64,000 nt of DNA from Streptomyces sp. CB01635 (GTDB lineage: Bacteria > Actinomycetota > Actinomycetes > Streptomycetales > Streptomycetaceae): assembly GCF_002803065.1 (NCBI RefSeq), contig NZ_NNBL01000006.1, positions 241,092-305,091 of the forward strand. The letters run 5' to 3'. Position numbers and translations under genes: made by a program. Within the stretch, counting starts at the first letter, position 1; every line of letters begins with the position of its first letter. The notes beneath the pieces were generated by a model. The model saw only the letters and a list, made by a program, of their open reading frames with translations, was not told the DNA's origin and did no database searches. Shown piece after piece: positions 47,319 to 55,176 of this stretch.

Positions 47319-49742
47319 GTGACCTCACCTGACTACGACTTCACAGACCTGTCGCCCTACGATTTCGAGGCGCTCCTGAGAGACCTGCTCTCTGCGCACG
47401 AAGGCATTGCTTTTTCTACCTACCGGATCGGCCCCGACGGTGGGATCGATCTACAGGCACGAACAGATTCAGCAGTCGTAATTGCGCAATGTAAGCATAC
47501 CCCCCAGGCCTCGCGGGCTAAGCTCATAAGTCTCGCTGCGCAGGAAATGGGGAAGTCTCAAAATTTCGAAGCCGAAATCAGTCGCTACATATTCATCACC
47601 TCTGCCGATATCACCCCGAAAACCGAACGTGAGATTCGGGAGGAACTGACAGATCTCGCTCCCACCGTTGAGGTTCACGGCAGAGGCTGGATAAACGCCC
47701 TCCTCGCCATGCACCCAGATCTTGAGCGGCGCCACTTCAAACTGTGGCTGAAGTCGTCGGTCGCAATCAGAGAAATGCTCAGCGGAGGGGTTTTCCTTAG
47801 AGGCGAGTCCAGGGCGAGGCGTATCGAGGAAAATTACCTCCGATTCGTTCATCACGATATCTGCGATAGGGCCGAAAAATCTCTGGAGGTAAATGGAATT
47901 GCAATCCTTCAAGGAGCCCCAGGTGCTGGTAAGACTGCCGCCGCCGAGTACCTAATTCTGCAGTGGTGGCGCAGGGGTTTTCGAGTAATCGTAGATCCGC
48001 GCACTGTCGATAATTGGTGGTCTTGGTTGGCAGACGAAACACCCACCGTCTTCTTCTTTGATGATGCTTGGGGGCAGACTCGCCTGCATGATCACTCATC
48101 AAGTCACCACGAGAAAGACTTTGCAGAATTCTTGGCCTCTATAATCCAGGAGAATTTGCGAGGCGATAGGTCCAGAGTAAGAACGAAAGTTGCAGTAGTT
48201 ACGAGCAGATCGCTGGTGTTGCATGACACAAGGCGCTATAGCGACGCTACCAACACCTTGCTTGAGGCCGTATCCGATGCGCTGATTCCAGTAGGACGCT
48301 TGCCGCACGACGTAAAGTCAAGAATCCTTTTCAATCACGTCAATATTGCCATCGATAATGATCCGGTCAGGGCTCAGCTCGCATCATACGACTGGTGGAC
48401 AACCACAGCAGCACACCCGAACTACTCACCCCGAATTGTAGAGATCGTCACCAAGCGACGCCGCTTCGAGTCAGGCGCCCAACTCGTGGCTGAACTGCGA
48501 GAGGCGCTGGACGACCCTCAGCAAATCTGGCAGTCATCCTTTGACTCCTTCTCATCCCTTGAACAACTGCTACTACTCATTCTGGCCGTATCGGACTCTC
48601 AAGGAGTCGAACGCGATGCTGTGACGCTCCGCCTACGGGATCACTCACTCACCGAGATCAGCAATACGATCAGACGCCTTTCCGGGAACTGGATCGAGCG
48701 GTCAAACGAGAAAGGTACCGAAGTATATGCGCTCTCCGACCCAAGTCAGCGTGACTTCCTAGTCCGACACGTCGCGCGCGAGTCGTTGGCCTGCTTAGAC
48801 CTGATCAAACACTCGCACTCATACAAAGATGTTGCAGCCCTCTGTGAGCAAGGAAGGCCTTCTGAACTTGAGTACCAGCCATCACTATTCTCACTGGAAG
48901 AAGCCTCCCTGCGAGAGTCATTGGATGCATGCACACACCCGCTTCTCAATTCCCTCCGCGCCCATTGGGCGTCAGCAATTAAGCGTCTCGAATCAGTACC
49001 TCGCGGTTTCCTGACGGTACCCACCCAGGCGTTCGTTGATCTATTTACCATGTTCATCGAAATCGTCGCATACCACTCCGATCGTTATTCGGGACGCGGG
49101 TGGGCGTCATTCAACCACGACGGCTGGACTGAATCCGCAATGCGCGTGATTTCGGCGTTGCTGGACGATACGGACATGGGTTCCTTCGAGGAGACTCTCG
49201 AAGCGGTCTGGCAAATACACGGCACATACTCCAAAGTGACACGTTATCGAGTATTTGAAGGTCCGTATCAAGACCACATGCAGTGGATTCGCGACACCCT
49301 GATGATGGCCTGGTACGAGTGGGACAGAGTTGGCGTGGAAACATTTGGGGAGGCTCGTTACTGGAGCGACCTCGCAGAAGCCGTGATCGACGATCCAGGA
49401 TTCTTCAGAGCGGTCGGGTTCCATGAGGGTGCAGCATCGGTCTTGGAAGACATTGAATCTTTCGACGCCGAGGTGAGTTTTCAAATCGAATCTGATACCC
49501 ACACCCAGGATTGGGTGGCCAAGGTGGAAGAACTAGAGGAACTGTTTGACTGCACGCTTCAGGATTCACGGAGGACATTGAGATTGAGGGGACTACTTCC
49601 CGAAAAGTCATTGGCCTTCTACGCGCAGGAAACCGCTGCACCTGATGGATTGCCTGGAATTGACGGGAAAGGGGAATACCGAGCCTCGGGCACAATAGAT
49701 GCGCTATTTCGCTCACTCGGCAAGGGCGTGCACGAGGATTAG
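47319..49742 (+). CDS. Mrr-type restriction endonuclease fused to a STAND-like NTPase (candidate defence protein)
   Basis: An 807-residue protein. Residues about 10-135: a PD-(D/E)xK fold of the Mrr type, with Asp in GPDGGIDLQ (D44) and the Q-x-K in VVIAQCKH (57-59). Residues about 160-430: P-loop NTPase, Walker A GAPGAGKT (199-206) and Walker B VFFFDDAWGQ (244-253), the arrangement reported for nSTAND3 proteins, with the sensor-like KVAVVTSRSLVL. Residues 430-807 are alpha-helical, presumably a sensor. Codon use is visibly lower in GC than any neighbour (many AAT, TTA, GAA codons), so it was acquired recently. GTG start with GGGGAGG upstream. Function as antiphage or anti-plasmid effector is inferred. 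Confidence 0.8.
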   Translation: MTSPDYDFTDLSPYDFEALLRDLLSAHEGIAFSTYRIGPDGGIDLQARTDSAVVIAQCKHTPQASRAKLISLAAQEMGKSQNFEAEISRYIFITSADITPKTEREIREELTDLAPTVEVHGRGWINALLAMHPDLERRHFKLWLKSSVAIREMLSGGVFLRGESRARRIEENYLRFVHHDICDRAEKSLEVNGIAILQGAPGAGKTAAAEYLILQWWRRGFRVIVDPRTVDNWWSWLADETPTVFFFDDAWGQTRLHDHSSSHHEKDFAEFLASIIQENLRGDRSRVRTKVAVVTSRSLVLHDTRRYSDATNTLLEAVSDALIPVGRLPHDVKSRILFNHVNIAIDNDPVRAQLASYDWWTTTAAHPNYSPRIVEIVTKRRRFESGAQLVAELREALDDPQQIWQSSFDSFSSLEQLLLLILAVSDSQGVERDAVTLRLRDHSLTEISNTIRRLSGNWIERSNEKGTEVYALSDPSQRDFLVRHVARESLACLDLIKHSHSYKDVAALCEQGRPSELEYQPSLFSLEEASLRESLDACTHPLLNSLRAHWASAIKRLESVPRGFLTVPTQAFVDLFTMFIEIVAYHSDRYSGRGWASFNHDGWTESAMRVISALLDDTDMGSFEETLEAVWQIHGTYSKVTRYRVFEGPYQDHMQWIRDTLMMAWYEWDRVGVETFGEARYWSDLAEAVIDDPGFFRAVGFHEGAASVLEDIESFDAEVSFQIESDTHTQDWVAKVEELEELFDCTLQDSRRTLRLRGLLPEKSLAFYAQETAAPDGLPGIDGKGEYRASGTIDALFRSLGKGVHED

Positions 49743-49774
49743 CTTCTGCCCTGAGGTACTGCCGAAGCGGGGAC

Positions 49775-49799
49775 CCCGAACACCGAATCGGTGTTCGGG
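49775..49799. terminator. terminator between convergent genes
   Basis: A perfect 10-bp stem CCCGAACACC / GGTGTTCGGG with a GAATC loop, between the nuclease-NTPase gene and the creatininase gene. Confidence 0.7.
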
Positions 49800-49865
49800 A
49801 CGAGGGAAGGTGCTCTCCGCTAGAGATTGGCGTTCCCTCAAGGGATGGGCGAAGAGGGTGCGCGC

Positions 49866-50573
49866 CTACTCGCCAAGCGCTCGCAGATGCTCAGAGAAGT
49901 CCAGCACCAGGCTCGCGAGCACGGCTTTGCCCTTGTCCGCCGTTGCGTACGAGGGAAAGCCGATGACCCCGGTCTCCGTATACGCCTTCATGCCGTGCGT
50001 AAGGAGGAACGGGCGCTCCCCGCCGTCATGGTCCGCAGACTCGTAGCCGTCGCGCACGAGGCCCGGCTCCGCGTGAAGCAAGATGGAAGTCTCGATCTCT
50101 CCCGCGTGCATGTCGCCGTGAGCGTCGGAGACGAGGCCGGCGCGCTCGCGGGACCGGTTCCACTCGCGGCCCTGCGGGAAGAGTGTCATCCGCGGCTCAG
50201 TCAGATTGGCTTCCTGAACGATGTTCGAGAGCACGTAGTTGCCGCCGTGGGCGTTGACGAGCACGAGCTTGCGGATTCCGGAGGCTTCGAGCGACACGGC
50301 GATGTCGTTGACCATGGCGTGGAGCGTCCGAGCGCTGATGCTCACCGTGCCGGCCCAGGTCCCGTGTTCGTGGCTGCACGCGATTGTCACGGGCGGGAGC
50401 TGAAGCACCGGGTAGGCGGCAGCAATCTCGCGGGCGATGATGCACGCGATCGCCGTGTCTGTGATGAGCGGCAGGTAGGCGCCGTGCTGCTCGTACGAAC
50501 CGATCGGAAGAATGGCGACTCGCGGTTCCTGTTCCTGGACGTCAGTGGTGGTGATCGCGGGAAGCAGGTTCAC
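49866..50573 (-). CDS. creatininase-family protein
   Basis: A 235-residue member of the creatininase family (creatinine amidohydrolase, MftE and FAPy-deformylase relatives). Metal-binding motifs are intact: LPIGSYEQHGAYLPLITDT with Glu, His and Asp; SHEHGTWAGTVS; NAHGGNY; MHAGEIETSI. Substrate cannot be told from sequence; the family acts on cyclic amides or peptide ends. It is followed on the same strand by the XRE/TPR regulator 18 bp upstream, so the two form a small operon. Confidence 0.85.
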   Translation of the reverse strand: MNLLPAITTTDVQEQEPRVAILPIGSYEQHGAYLPLITDTAIACIIAREIAAAYPVLQLPPVTIACSHEHGTWAGTVSISARTLHAMVNDIAVSLEASGIRKLVLVNAHGGNYVLSNIVQEANLTEPRMTLFPQGREWNRSRERAGLVSDAHGDMHAGEIETSILLHAEPGLVRDGYESADHDGGERPFLLTHGMKAYTETGVIGFPSYATADKGKAVLASLVLDFSEHLRALGE

Positions 50574-50591
50574 GGCTCTCCTTCAGTGTGG

Positions 50592-51776
50592 TCACGTCCC
50601 CTTCATACTGCCCACGGCCCGGTTGAGTTCTGCAATCTCCACAAGCTTGCGGAACGGTTCCAGGTGCGTTTGCAGCCGGGTCAACTCTGCCAAGATCCGC
50701 GCCGACCCAGTCGTCTGCGCGATGCTCACCGCCTGCGTGGCTGCGCTGACGGCCCCCTCCAGGTCCTCGTTCTGCGCGTAGGCCGTGGCCAACCGGGCCA
50801 GGCACAGCCCCCGGTCGCGCTGCTGCTGGGCAGGCCATTGCACGAGGCTCTCCTCCAGCGTCCGCACTGCATCCTCAGGCCGGTTGAGCGCGATGGCGCA
50901 GTTGGCCGCCTCCATGTCGATGTACGCGACGGAGACGTACGGAGCTAGACCGTCATCGTCCCCGGGGTCCTTCCCTGCGAGGGTGCGTGCCTCATCGAGC
51001 GCTCGGGCCGTCTCGCTCGCATTGCCTAGCACGGCGTGAGCATTCGCTCGCGCTCGTAACGCCACGGCTTCCACCTGGCTCGGGATCTTGCCCGCATAGT
51101 TCAGCGCGGCATTGACCAGACCTTGGGCGTAGCCGGCGTGCCCGGCTTCCGTCGCAATGTTGGCGCGCCGCTGGAAGACGTAGGCGCTCAGGGTCGGGTC
51201 ATCGAGTTCGTATGCGTAGTCCAGGGCCCGGTTCGTCCACAGCATCGCTTCCTGTGAGTCCCCGGAGTCCTGATAGAGCCACCCCAGGAACTCCGCATAC
51301 CGCAGACCAACACGGAGGACTTCACTCCTCGCGGGGCCCGCAGCATCCGCGCACAACTGCTCGATGAGCGGCACTTGGCTCTGGACCGCGGGCACAAGGA
51401 ACCTCGGGCCGACGAGCGGCTCAGCCTGGGCATGCTGCACAAACACAGACTTGAGGTAGCCGAGGACTTCCGGTGATGCCGTGGGCGCCGGACCCCGCGG
51501 GCTGGGCAGCTTCGGCAGTGCATCGAGCTGTGAAGGTGCGGCCTCTAACGCGAAGCCGAGCTCCAGGCGAGTCGCCTCGTAGACCTCACAAAAGATCGCC
51601 TGGTACTCGGGGCCCGGCGGCCGGCGCCCGTTCTCGAACATGGAGAGCTGAGTCTTCAGACTGGATCGCGATGGAAGTTCGAAGCCGAGTCTCGCGGCAG
51701 CGTCAGCCATCGCGTCCATCAACTCAGCCTGCGACCACCCGCGAGCAACGCGCGCGCCTTGCAACTTGGTCTTCAT
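50592..51776 (-). CDS. XRE-family regulator with TPR-like C-terminal domain
   Basis: A 394-residue protein. N-terminal HTH: LQGARVARGWSQAELMDAMA, then LKTQLSMFENGRRPPGPEYQ. The C-terminal part (residues about 130-390) is a helical repeat typical of tetratricopeptide sensors (LRYAEFLGWLYQDSGDSQEA, YVFQRRANIATEAGHAGYAQ, LRARANAHAVLGNASETARA, CLARLATAYAQNEDLEGAVS), similar in layout to peptide-sensing regulators. ATG 51776 taken because it begins the HTH. Coupled to the creatininase gene downstream; may control it or the element. Confidence 0.82.
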   Translation of the reverse strand: MKTKLQGARVARGWSQAELMDAMADAAARLGFELPSRSSLKTQLSMFENGRRPPGPEYQAIFCEVYEATRLELGFALEAAPSQLDALPKLPSPRGPAPTASPEVLGYLKSVFVQHAQAEPLVGPRFLVPAVQSQVPLIEQLCADAAGPARSEVLRVGLRYAEFLGWLYQDSGDSQEAMLWTNRALDYAYELDDPTLSAYVFQRRANIATEAGHAGYAQGLVNAALNYAGKIPSQVEAVALRARANAHAVLGNASETARALDEARTLAGKDPGDDDGLAPYVSVAYIDMEAANCAIALNRPEDAVRTLEESLVQWPAQQQRDRGLCLARLATAYAQNEDLEGAVSAATQAVSIAQTTGSARILAELTRLQTHLEPFRKLVEIAELNRAVGSMKGT

Positions 51777-51906
51777 CGCTTCCCCAACGTCAGGCGATGC
51801 TCCGGACTTACATGATTGCCCAATAGCACCGCTGACGTGGGGAGTTAACAGGTAACACAGAGGTGGTGTTAACCCCTGTCCACTGTCAACCGGCGCGGGA
51901 TCGGGC

Positions 51907-52290
51907 CTACTGGCTCTCGTCAGCGCGACCGGGGCGACTCGCTTCAAGCCTCTCGACTCGGCCGCGAAGTTCCGAGAGCTGGGAGGTGACATGTTCGAGT
52001 TGCCGCAGGACTTCGGAGAGGTCTTCACCGTTGCCAGGCTTACGGGCCTCGGTGACCTGCTTCGGATCCCGGGCGTAGTTACCTCGCCCCGTGGTCGTCA
52101 GGAGTCCCTCATCCCGAAGGACCCCGAGCGCCTTTTGCACGGTGGTCGGCGAGATGTTGAAGCGGCTCGCCAACTCCCGTACAGAGCCCACCTTGTTGCC
52201 GGACTTGATGACTCCATCCCTGATCTCACGTCGCAGGGTCTCGGCTGCTTGCTCGTAGGGCTGTCTGGGGTCGTCCTCAGCGATCGTCAC
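51907..52290 (-). CDS. GntR-family repressor (KorSA-like)
   Basis: A 127-residue protein. The winged helix reads QPYEQAAETLRREIRDGVIK, VGSVRELASRFNISPTTVQK, ALGVLRDEGLLTTTGRGNYA, followed by a coiled-coil tail (LSEVLRQLEHVTSQLSELRG). In pSAM2 a GntR protein (KorSA) represses pra and itself; size, family and position left of the transfer operon match here. Start GTG 52290 (a GTG at 52314 would lie inside the operator repeats). Faces away from the transfer genes. Confidence 0.85.
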   Translation of the reverse strand: MTIAEDDPRQPYEQAAETLRREIRDGVIKSGNKVGSVRELASRFNISPTTVQKALGVLRDEGLLTTTGRGNYARDPKQVTEARKPGNGEDLSEVLRQLEHVTSQLSELRGRVERLEASRPGRADESQ

Positions 52291-52307
52291 GCATTCGAGC
52301 GTACCCA

Positions 52308-52383
52308 CTAGCACGACCTAGCACGTTCCTTGCGCGGACCTCTTGCGCGATGTCACGTGCTAGTACATGCTGTTACGTGCCAG
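52308..52383. promoter_or_regulatory. operator array upstream of the GntR gene
   Basis: CTAGCACG at 52308-52315 and 52318-52325 (10-bp spacing), then CGTGCTAG at 52356-52363 and CGTGCCAG at 52376-52383 (20-bp spacing, within GTCACGTGCTAG/GTTACGTGCCAG). Two sites in each orientation on both sides of about 40 bp, as expected for a dimeric repressor controlling divergent promoters. Confidence 0.65.
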
Positions 52384-52812
52384 CAAGGGAGTCCGTAGGG
52401 GCCGATCGGCCGCATGCACCACTGCTTGACCTGCACGAACGCACAGGGCGGGGACGCTGCAATCCCGCTAAAGGCCAGAAATCAGGGCTTCGGCCCGACT
52501 GGCGAGGTGGCCCGGTGACCGCGAGCAACGGCCGGAGGGTGGGGACATCGGTCCCCCTTGCAGTGCACAACGCCTGTTGTTCGAGCGGAGAGGAGACCGC
52601 GCTCGTGCGCACCTTAAGAATCTGGGCGCCGCCGGGTCGGCCGGCATGGCGGCGCCGCTCCATCCCCCCGTTCACGAGCAGCGCTAGCGCGCCGTGAACA
52701 ACCGGTCAGCTCCTCATCGTTCCGCGGCGGCTAGCGCTGCGGCCGGTTGCCTCCGCTGCTCGTCGCGTACGAGCAGGGCTGAGGGGGGCCGAAACAGAGG
52801 AAGGAGCCCGTG
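52384..52812. other. non-coding region between the GntR gene and the transfer operon
   Basis: Contains an 11-bp inverted repeat GCAGCGCTAGC (52678-52688) / GCTAGCGCTGC (52730-52740) separated by 41 bp, each built on GCTAGCG, a motif that recurs after traB. A ribosome site GGAAGGAG lies at 52800. The open frame 52350-52697 has no coding character. Confidence 0.5.
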
Positions 52813-52984
52813 ATGGGGCTGTTCGGAACGTCATCAAAGGTCATGTCGGTGCCCAAGCGTGAGTGCGCAGTGCTGGGAGCACGCCTACAACCGTGCAGTT
52901 CACCGGAGGCTCGGCCCCCGAGAGGACTGCCCTCAGTGCGTGGACCACATGGTCAATGGCTGCCCTGGCTTCAACAGGGGCTGA
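52813..52984 (+). CDS. small cysteine-containing element protein, probably frameshifted
   Basis: A good ribosome site and ATG (52813) start MGLFGTSSKVMSVPK; in the +1 frame from GTG 52859 the DNA reads SAQCWEHAYNRAVHRRLGPR then EDCPQCVDHMVNGCPGFNRG to TGA at 52984. Dropping one base near 52858 joins the two into a 56-residue protein with four Cys. Alternatively two overlapping genes exist, the second with 41 residues. Neither is long enough for routine gene calls. Function unknown, first gene of the transfer operon. Confidence 0.5.
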
Positions 52985-52994
52985 CGGTACTACC

Positions 52995-53017
52995 GCCCCG
53001 CCGCATCGCGGCGGGGC
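52995..53017. terminator. hairpin after the small Cys protein
   Basis: A perfect 10-bp stem GCCCCGCCGC / GCGGCGGGGC with an ATC loop; may reduce read-through to the next gene. Confidence 0.55.
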
Positions 53018-53043
53018 TTCCCGTCTCTCATCAAGGACGTGCC

Positions 53044-53271
53044 ATGAACACGAGCTACCTCGACGACATCGCCCGTCGCATCGCCTACGCCACTGAGCAG
53101 TTCACCCCCAGCCACCGCCCAAACGCCCGGCAGAAGGCCGATGCCGCCGCGATCCTGCGCGACATGGTCCAGGCGACCGAGACCCACGGCCTTTCGTTCG
53201 CCGACTTCGACGGCATCGCCGACTTCCCGCGCATGGCCATCCAGCTCGTCCAGCACCGCGACCAGCACTGA
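53044..53271 (+). CDS. small hypothetical AICE protein
   Basis: 75 residues, MNTSYLDDIARRIAYATEQF, all-helical and with good GC bias; in the operon leading to traB. ATG 53044 preceded by AAGGACG. No family recognised. Confidence 0.65.
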   Translation: MNTSYLDDIARRIAYATEQFTPSHRPNARQKADAAAILRDMVQATETHGLSFADFDGIADFPRMAIQLVQHRDQH

Positions 53272-53339
53272 CCACTCCGACCTGCTGACCGAACGCCGCC
53301 CACCGCGCGGCTTTCGCCTTCAACCCACTTCTACGGCGC

Positions 53340-53369
53340 GCGGCCCCGGTGCAGGAACACCGGGGCCGC
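53340..53369. terminator. hairpin between small AICE genes
   Basis: A perfect 12-bp stem GCGGCCCCGGTG / CACCGGGGCCGC with a CAGGAA loop. Confidence 0.6.
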
Positions 53370-53405
53370 TGTCGAGCCGCACACCTGCTAGGGAGAACAC
53401 GACTC

Positions 53406-53675
53406 ATGAAGAACATCGTTGCACTTCAGGCCGTCGTTACGGCCGACGGGTTCGACCGCGAGCCCACATACGCGGAGCTGAACGCCATCGAGTGCGAGAT
53501 GCCCGTCATCCTGGCCCGCGTCGAGCTGCTGGACGCGCAGATCGCCACCCTGGACCGGCCAGCCACCGACCTGGATCAGCAGCGCATCCGCCGCGCCCGG
53601 CGCAAGGTCCTGGCCGCCCGCCGCAAGCTGGCCAACCGGTCCGCCACCCTCACGGAAACGGGCGGTGCGGCATGA
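53406..53675 (+). CDS. small coiled-coil AICE protein
   Basis: 89 residues, MKNIVALQAVVTADGFDREP, with a long charged helix (LLDAQIATLDRPATDLDQQR, IRRARRKVLAARRKLANRSA). Its stop overlaps the ATG of the next gene (ATGA), so it is co-translated with the membrane protein. Unknown role, probably transfer or stability. Confidence 0.65.
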   Translation: MKNIVALQAVVTADGFDREPTYAELNAIECEMPVILARVELLDAQIATLDRPATDLDQQRIRRARRKVLAARRKLANRSATLTETGGAA

Positions 53676-54775
53676 CCTCACAGTCCCGTAAGCCGCTGAG
53701 CAAGGTGCAGATCATCGTGCTGAGTGCGGCGTTCGTGCCGATGCTCGCCACCGGCGCGTTCGGTGGGGTCGGCACCTACAGCAACATCAGCCGCGCCTAC
53801 GGCAAGGGCACCGCGCTCGGGGCCGTGGCCGCGGGCGAGGGCGCCACCGCCGTCCTGGCCCTCGTGCTGCTCGGGCTGACCATGCTGGGCCAGTCCTCCC
53901 CTCGCATCATCCGGCTCGGCCTGTGGGCCCTGCCGGCCGCCGCGTCCGCGATGGCCGCGATGGCGGCCGACAACCCCGGCACCACTGTCATCTACGCCAT
54001 CACCCCGATGGGCATGTGCGTCTCGGCCGAGGGCATCGCCTTCCTGGCCCGCCGCATCGCCGTCCACACCTCCGGGCGGGACGCGGAAGGCGAGCGCCGG
54101 GCGGTCGAGGTCGTCCAGCGGCTCGCCTATCACCGGGCCCGCGCAACCAACCACCCCGATGCAAATACCCGCAAGCGCTCCGATCGGGCGTCGTGGCGAC
54201 TGGCCCGCAAGGTCGGATCGGGCGATGCGTCGCTCGGATCGGCGCTGCTCGACGTGCAGCGCCAGCGCGTCACGATCGGCGCGGACGCCGCGCTCGGGGC
54301 CATGTTCCGCCTCACCCCCGACGCGCTTCCCGCTCTGGATGCGAATGCGGAGGAATCTACCGAGACCATGAGGATTCGGTCTACGGCTGACCTGCCCGAA
54401 TCGACTCCGGCGCCGATCACGGCGAACCCGATCGTTCTGCCGCCTCCGGTCGCGGTCGGCTTCCTGAAGTCGGCCCTTGTGACCAAGCCCGTTCCGGCAA
54501 TCGAGTCGGCCACGGTCCGGCCGATCGAGAAGCGCACCGTGCCCGCCGAATCGACCCGGCCCCGTGGGGCCACCGGCCGCGTGCCGGACGCTGCCCGATC
54601 GAGTCGGCCCAAGCGGACCGCCGATCAACTGCTCGATGAGGCCCGCACGGTCACGGCCGACTGGCCGGACGCGAAGCTGACCGCCGAGGGGATCCGGCTC
54701 GCGGTGCGCACGTCGCCGAAGAATGCCCGGATCCTGCGGGAGACCCTTCGCGCCGAGCGCGCTGAGGCGGCGTGA
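53672..54775 (+). CDS. AICE membrane protein (DUF2637/Spd-like) with basic C-terminus
   Basis: 367 residues. Four transmembrane helices at the N-terminus (VQIIVLSAAFVPMLATGAF, GATAVLALVLLGLTMLG, RLGLWALPAAASAMAAMA, TTVIYAITPMGMCVSAE), then a basic cytoplasmic domain and a Pro-rich linker; the last 70 residues (RPKRTADQLLDEARTVTADW, LTAEGIRLAVRTSPKNARIL) look like a DNA-binding helix pair. Proteins of this architecture precede TraB in many AICEs and help plasmid spread between hyphal compartments. Confidence 0.75.
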   Translation: MTSQSRKPLSKVQIIVLSAAFVPMLATGAFGGVGTYSNISRAYGKGTALGAVAAGEGATAVLALVLLGLTMLGQSSPRIIRLGLWALPAAASAMAAMAADNPGTTVIYAITPMGMCVSAEGIAFLARRIAVHTSGRDAEGERRAVEVVQRLAYHRARATNHPDANTRKRSDRASWRLARKVGSGDASLGSALLDVQRQRVTIGADAALGAMFRLTPDALPALDANAEESTETMRIRSTADLPESTPAPITANPIVLPPPVAVGFLKSALVTKPVPAIESATVRPIEKRTVPAESTRPRGATGRVPDAARSSRPKRTADQLLDEARTVTADWPDAKLTAEGIRLAVRTSPKNARILRETLRAERAEAA

Positions 54776-55161
54776 TGGGCACCGCCTACAGCAAGTGCTA
54801 CGACCCGTCCGGCGCCCGCTACGGGATCCCCACCTACCCGTGGAAGTTCGCCCCCGACGGCTATGCCACCCGCCGGCAGCTCCGCTCCCTGGGGTTGCGG
54901 CCGGGTGGTCAGCCGATAGCGGCCCAGCTCATGCGCATCTCGCGCCGCCGCAAGGCGGGCGCCGCGTTCGCCTACCTGTACCGGGTCGACGCTGCGAAGC
55001 CGGTGCGGCCGATGACGTCGCGCAAGTGGGGCGCGCTCGCGTTGGCGATGCTCGCCCGCCGCACCTGCCCCGTCTGCCGCATCGCCTACGGCTACTGCCT
55101 GCCGACCTCGCTCGGCATGTGCCTGATCTGCGCAAACAGCGACAACCACACGTCTCTTTAG
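54775..55161 (+). CDS. AICE zinc-ribbon-like protein
   Basis: 128 residues. RRQLRSLGLRPGGQPIAAQL in the N-terminal half is a motif I know only as RRQLR-x-LGLRPGG in Streptomyces element proteins; the C-terminal half has CPVC and CLIC pairs (RTCPVCRIAYGYC, SLGMCLICAN) likely to bind zinc. The ATG overlaps the previous stop. 15 bp before traB. Confidence 0.7.
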   Translation: MGTAYSKCYDPSGARYGIPTYPWKFAPDGYATRRQLRSLGLRPGGQPIAAQLMRISRRRKAGAAFAYLYRVDAAKPVRPMTSRKWGALALAMLARRTCPVCRIAYGYCLPTSLGMCLICANSDNHTSL

Positions 55162-55176
55162 AGGAGTTGGCCCAGC

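Noticed and set aside
47029..47328. 99-residue minus-strand frame before the nuclease-NTPase gene
   Set aside because: It overlaps the ribosome-binding site and start of that gene and has no coding signature.
52350..52697. 115-residue plus-strand frame upstream of the transfer operon
   Set aside because: No codon bias, starts inside the operator repeats, and no recognisable motif.
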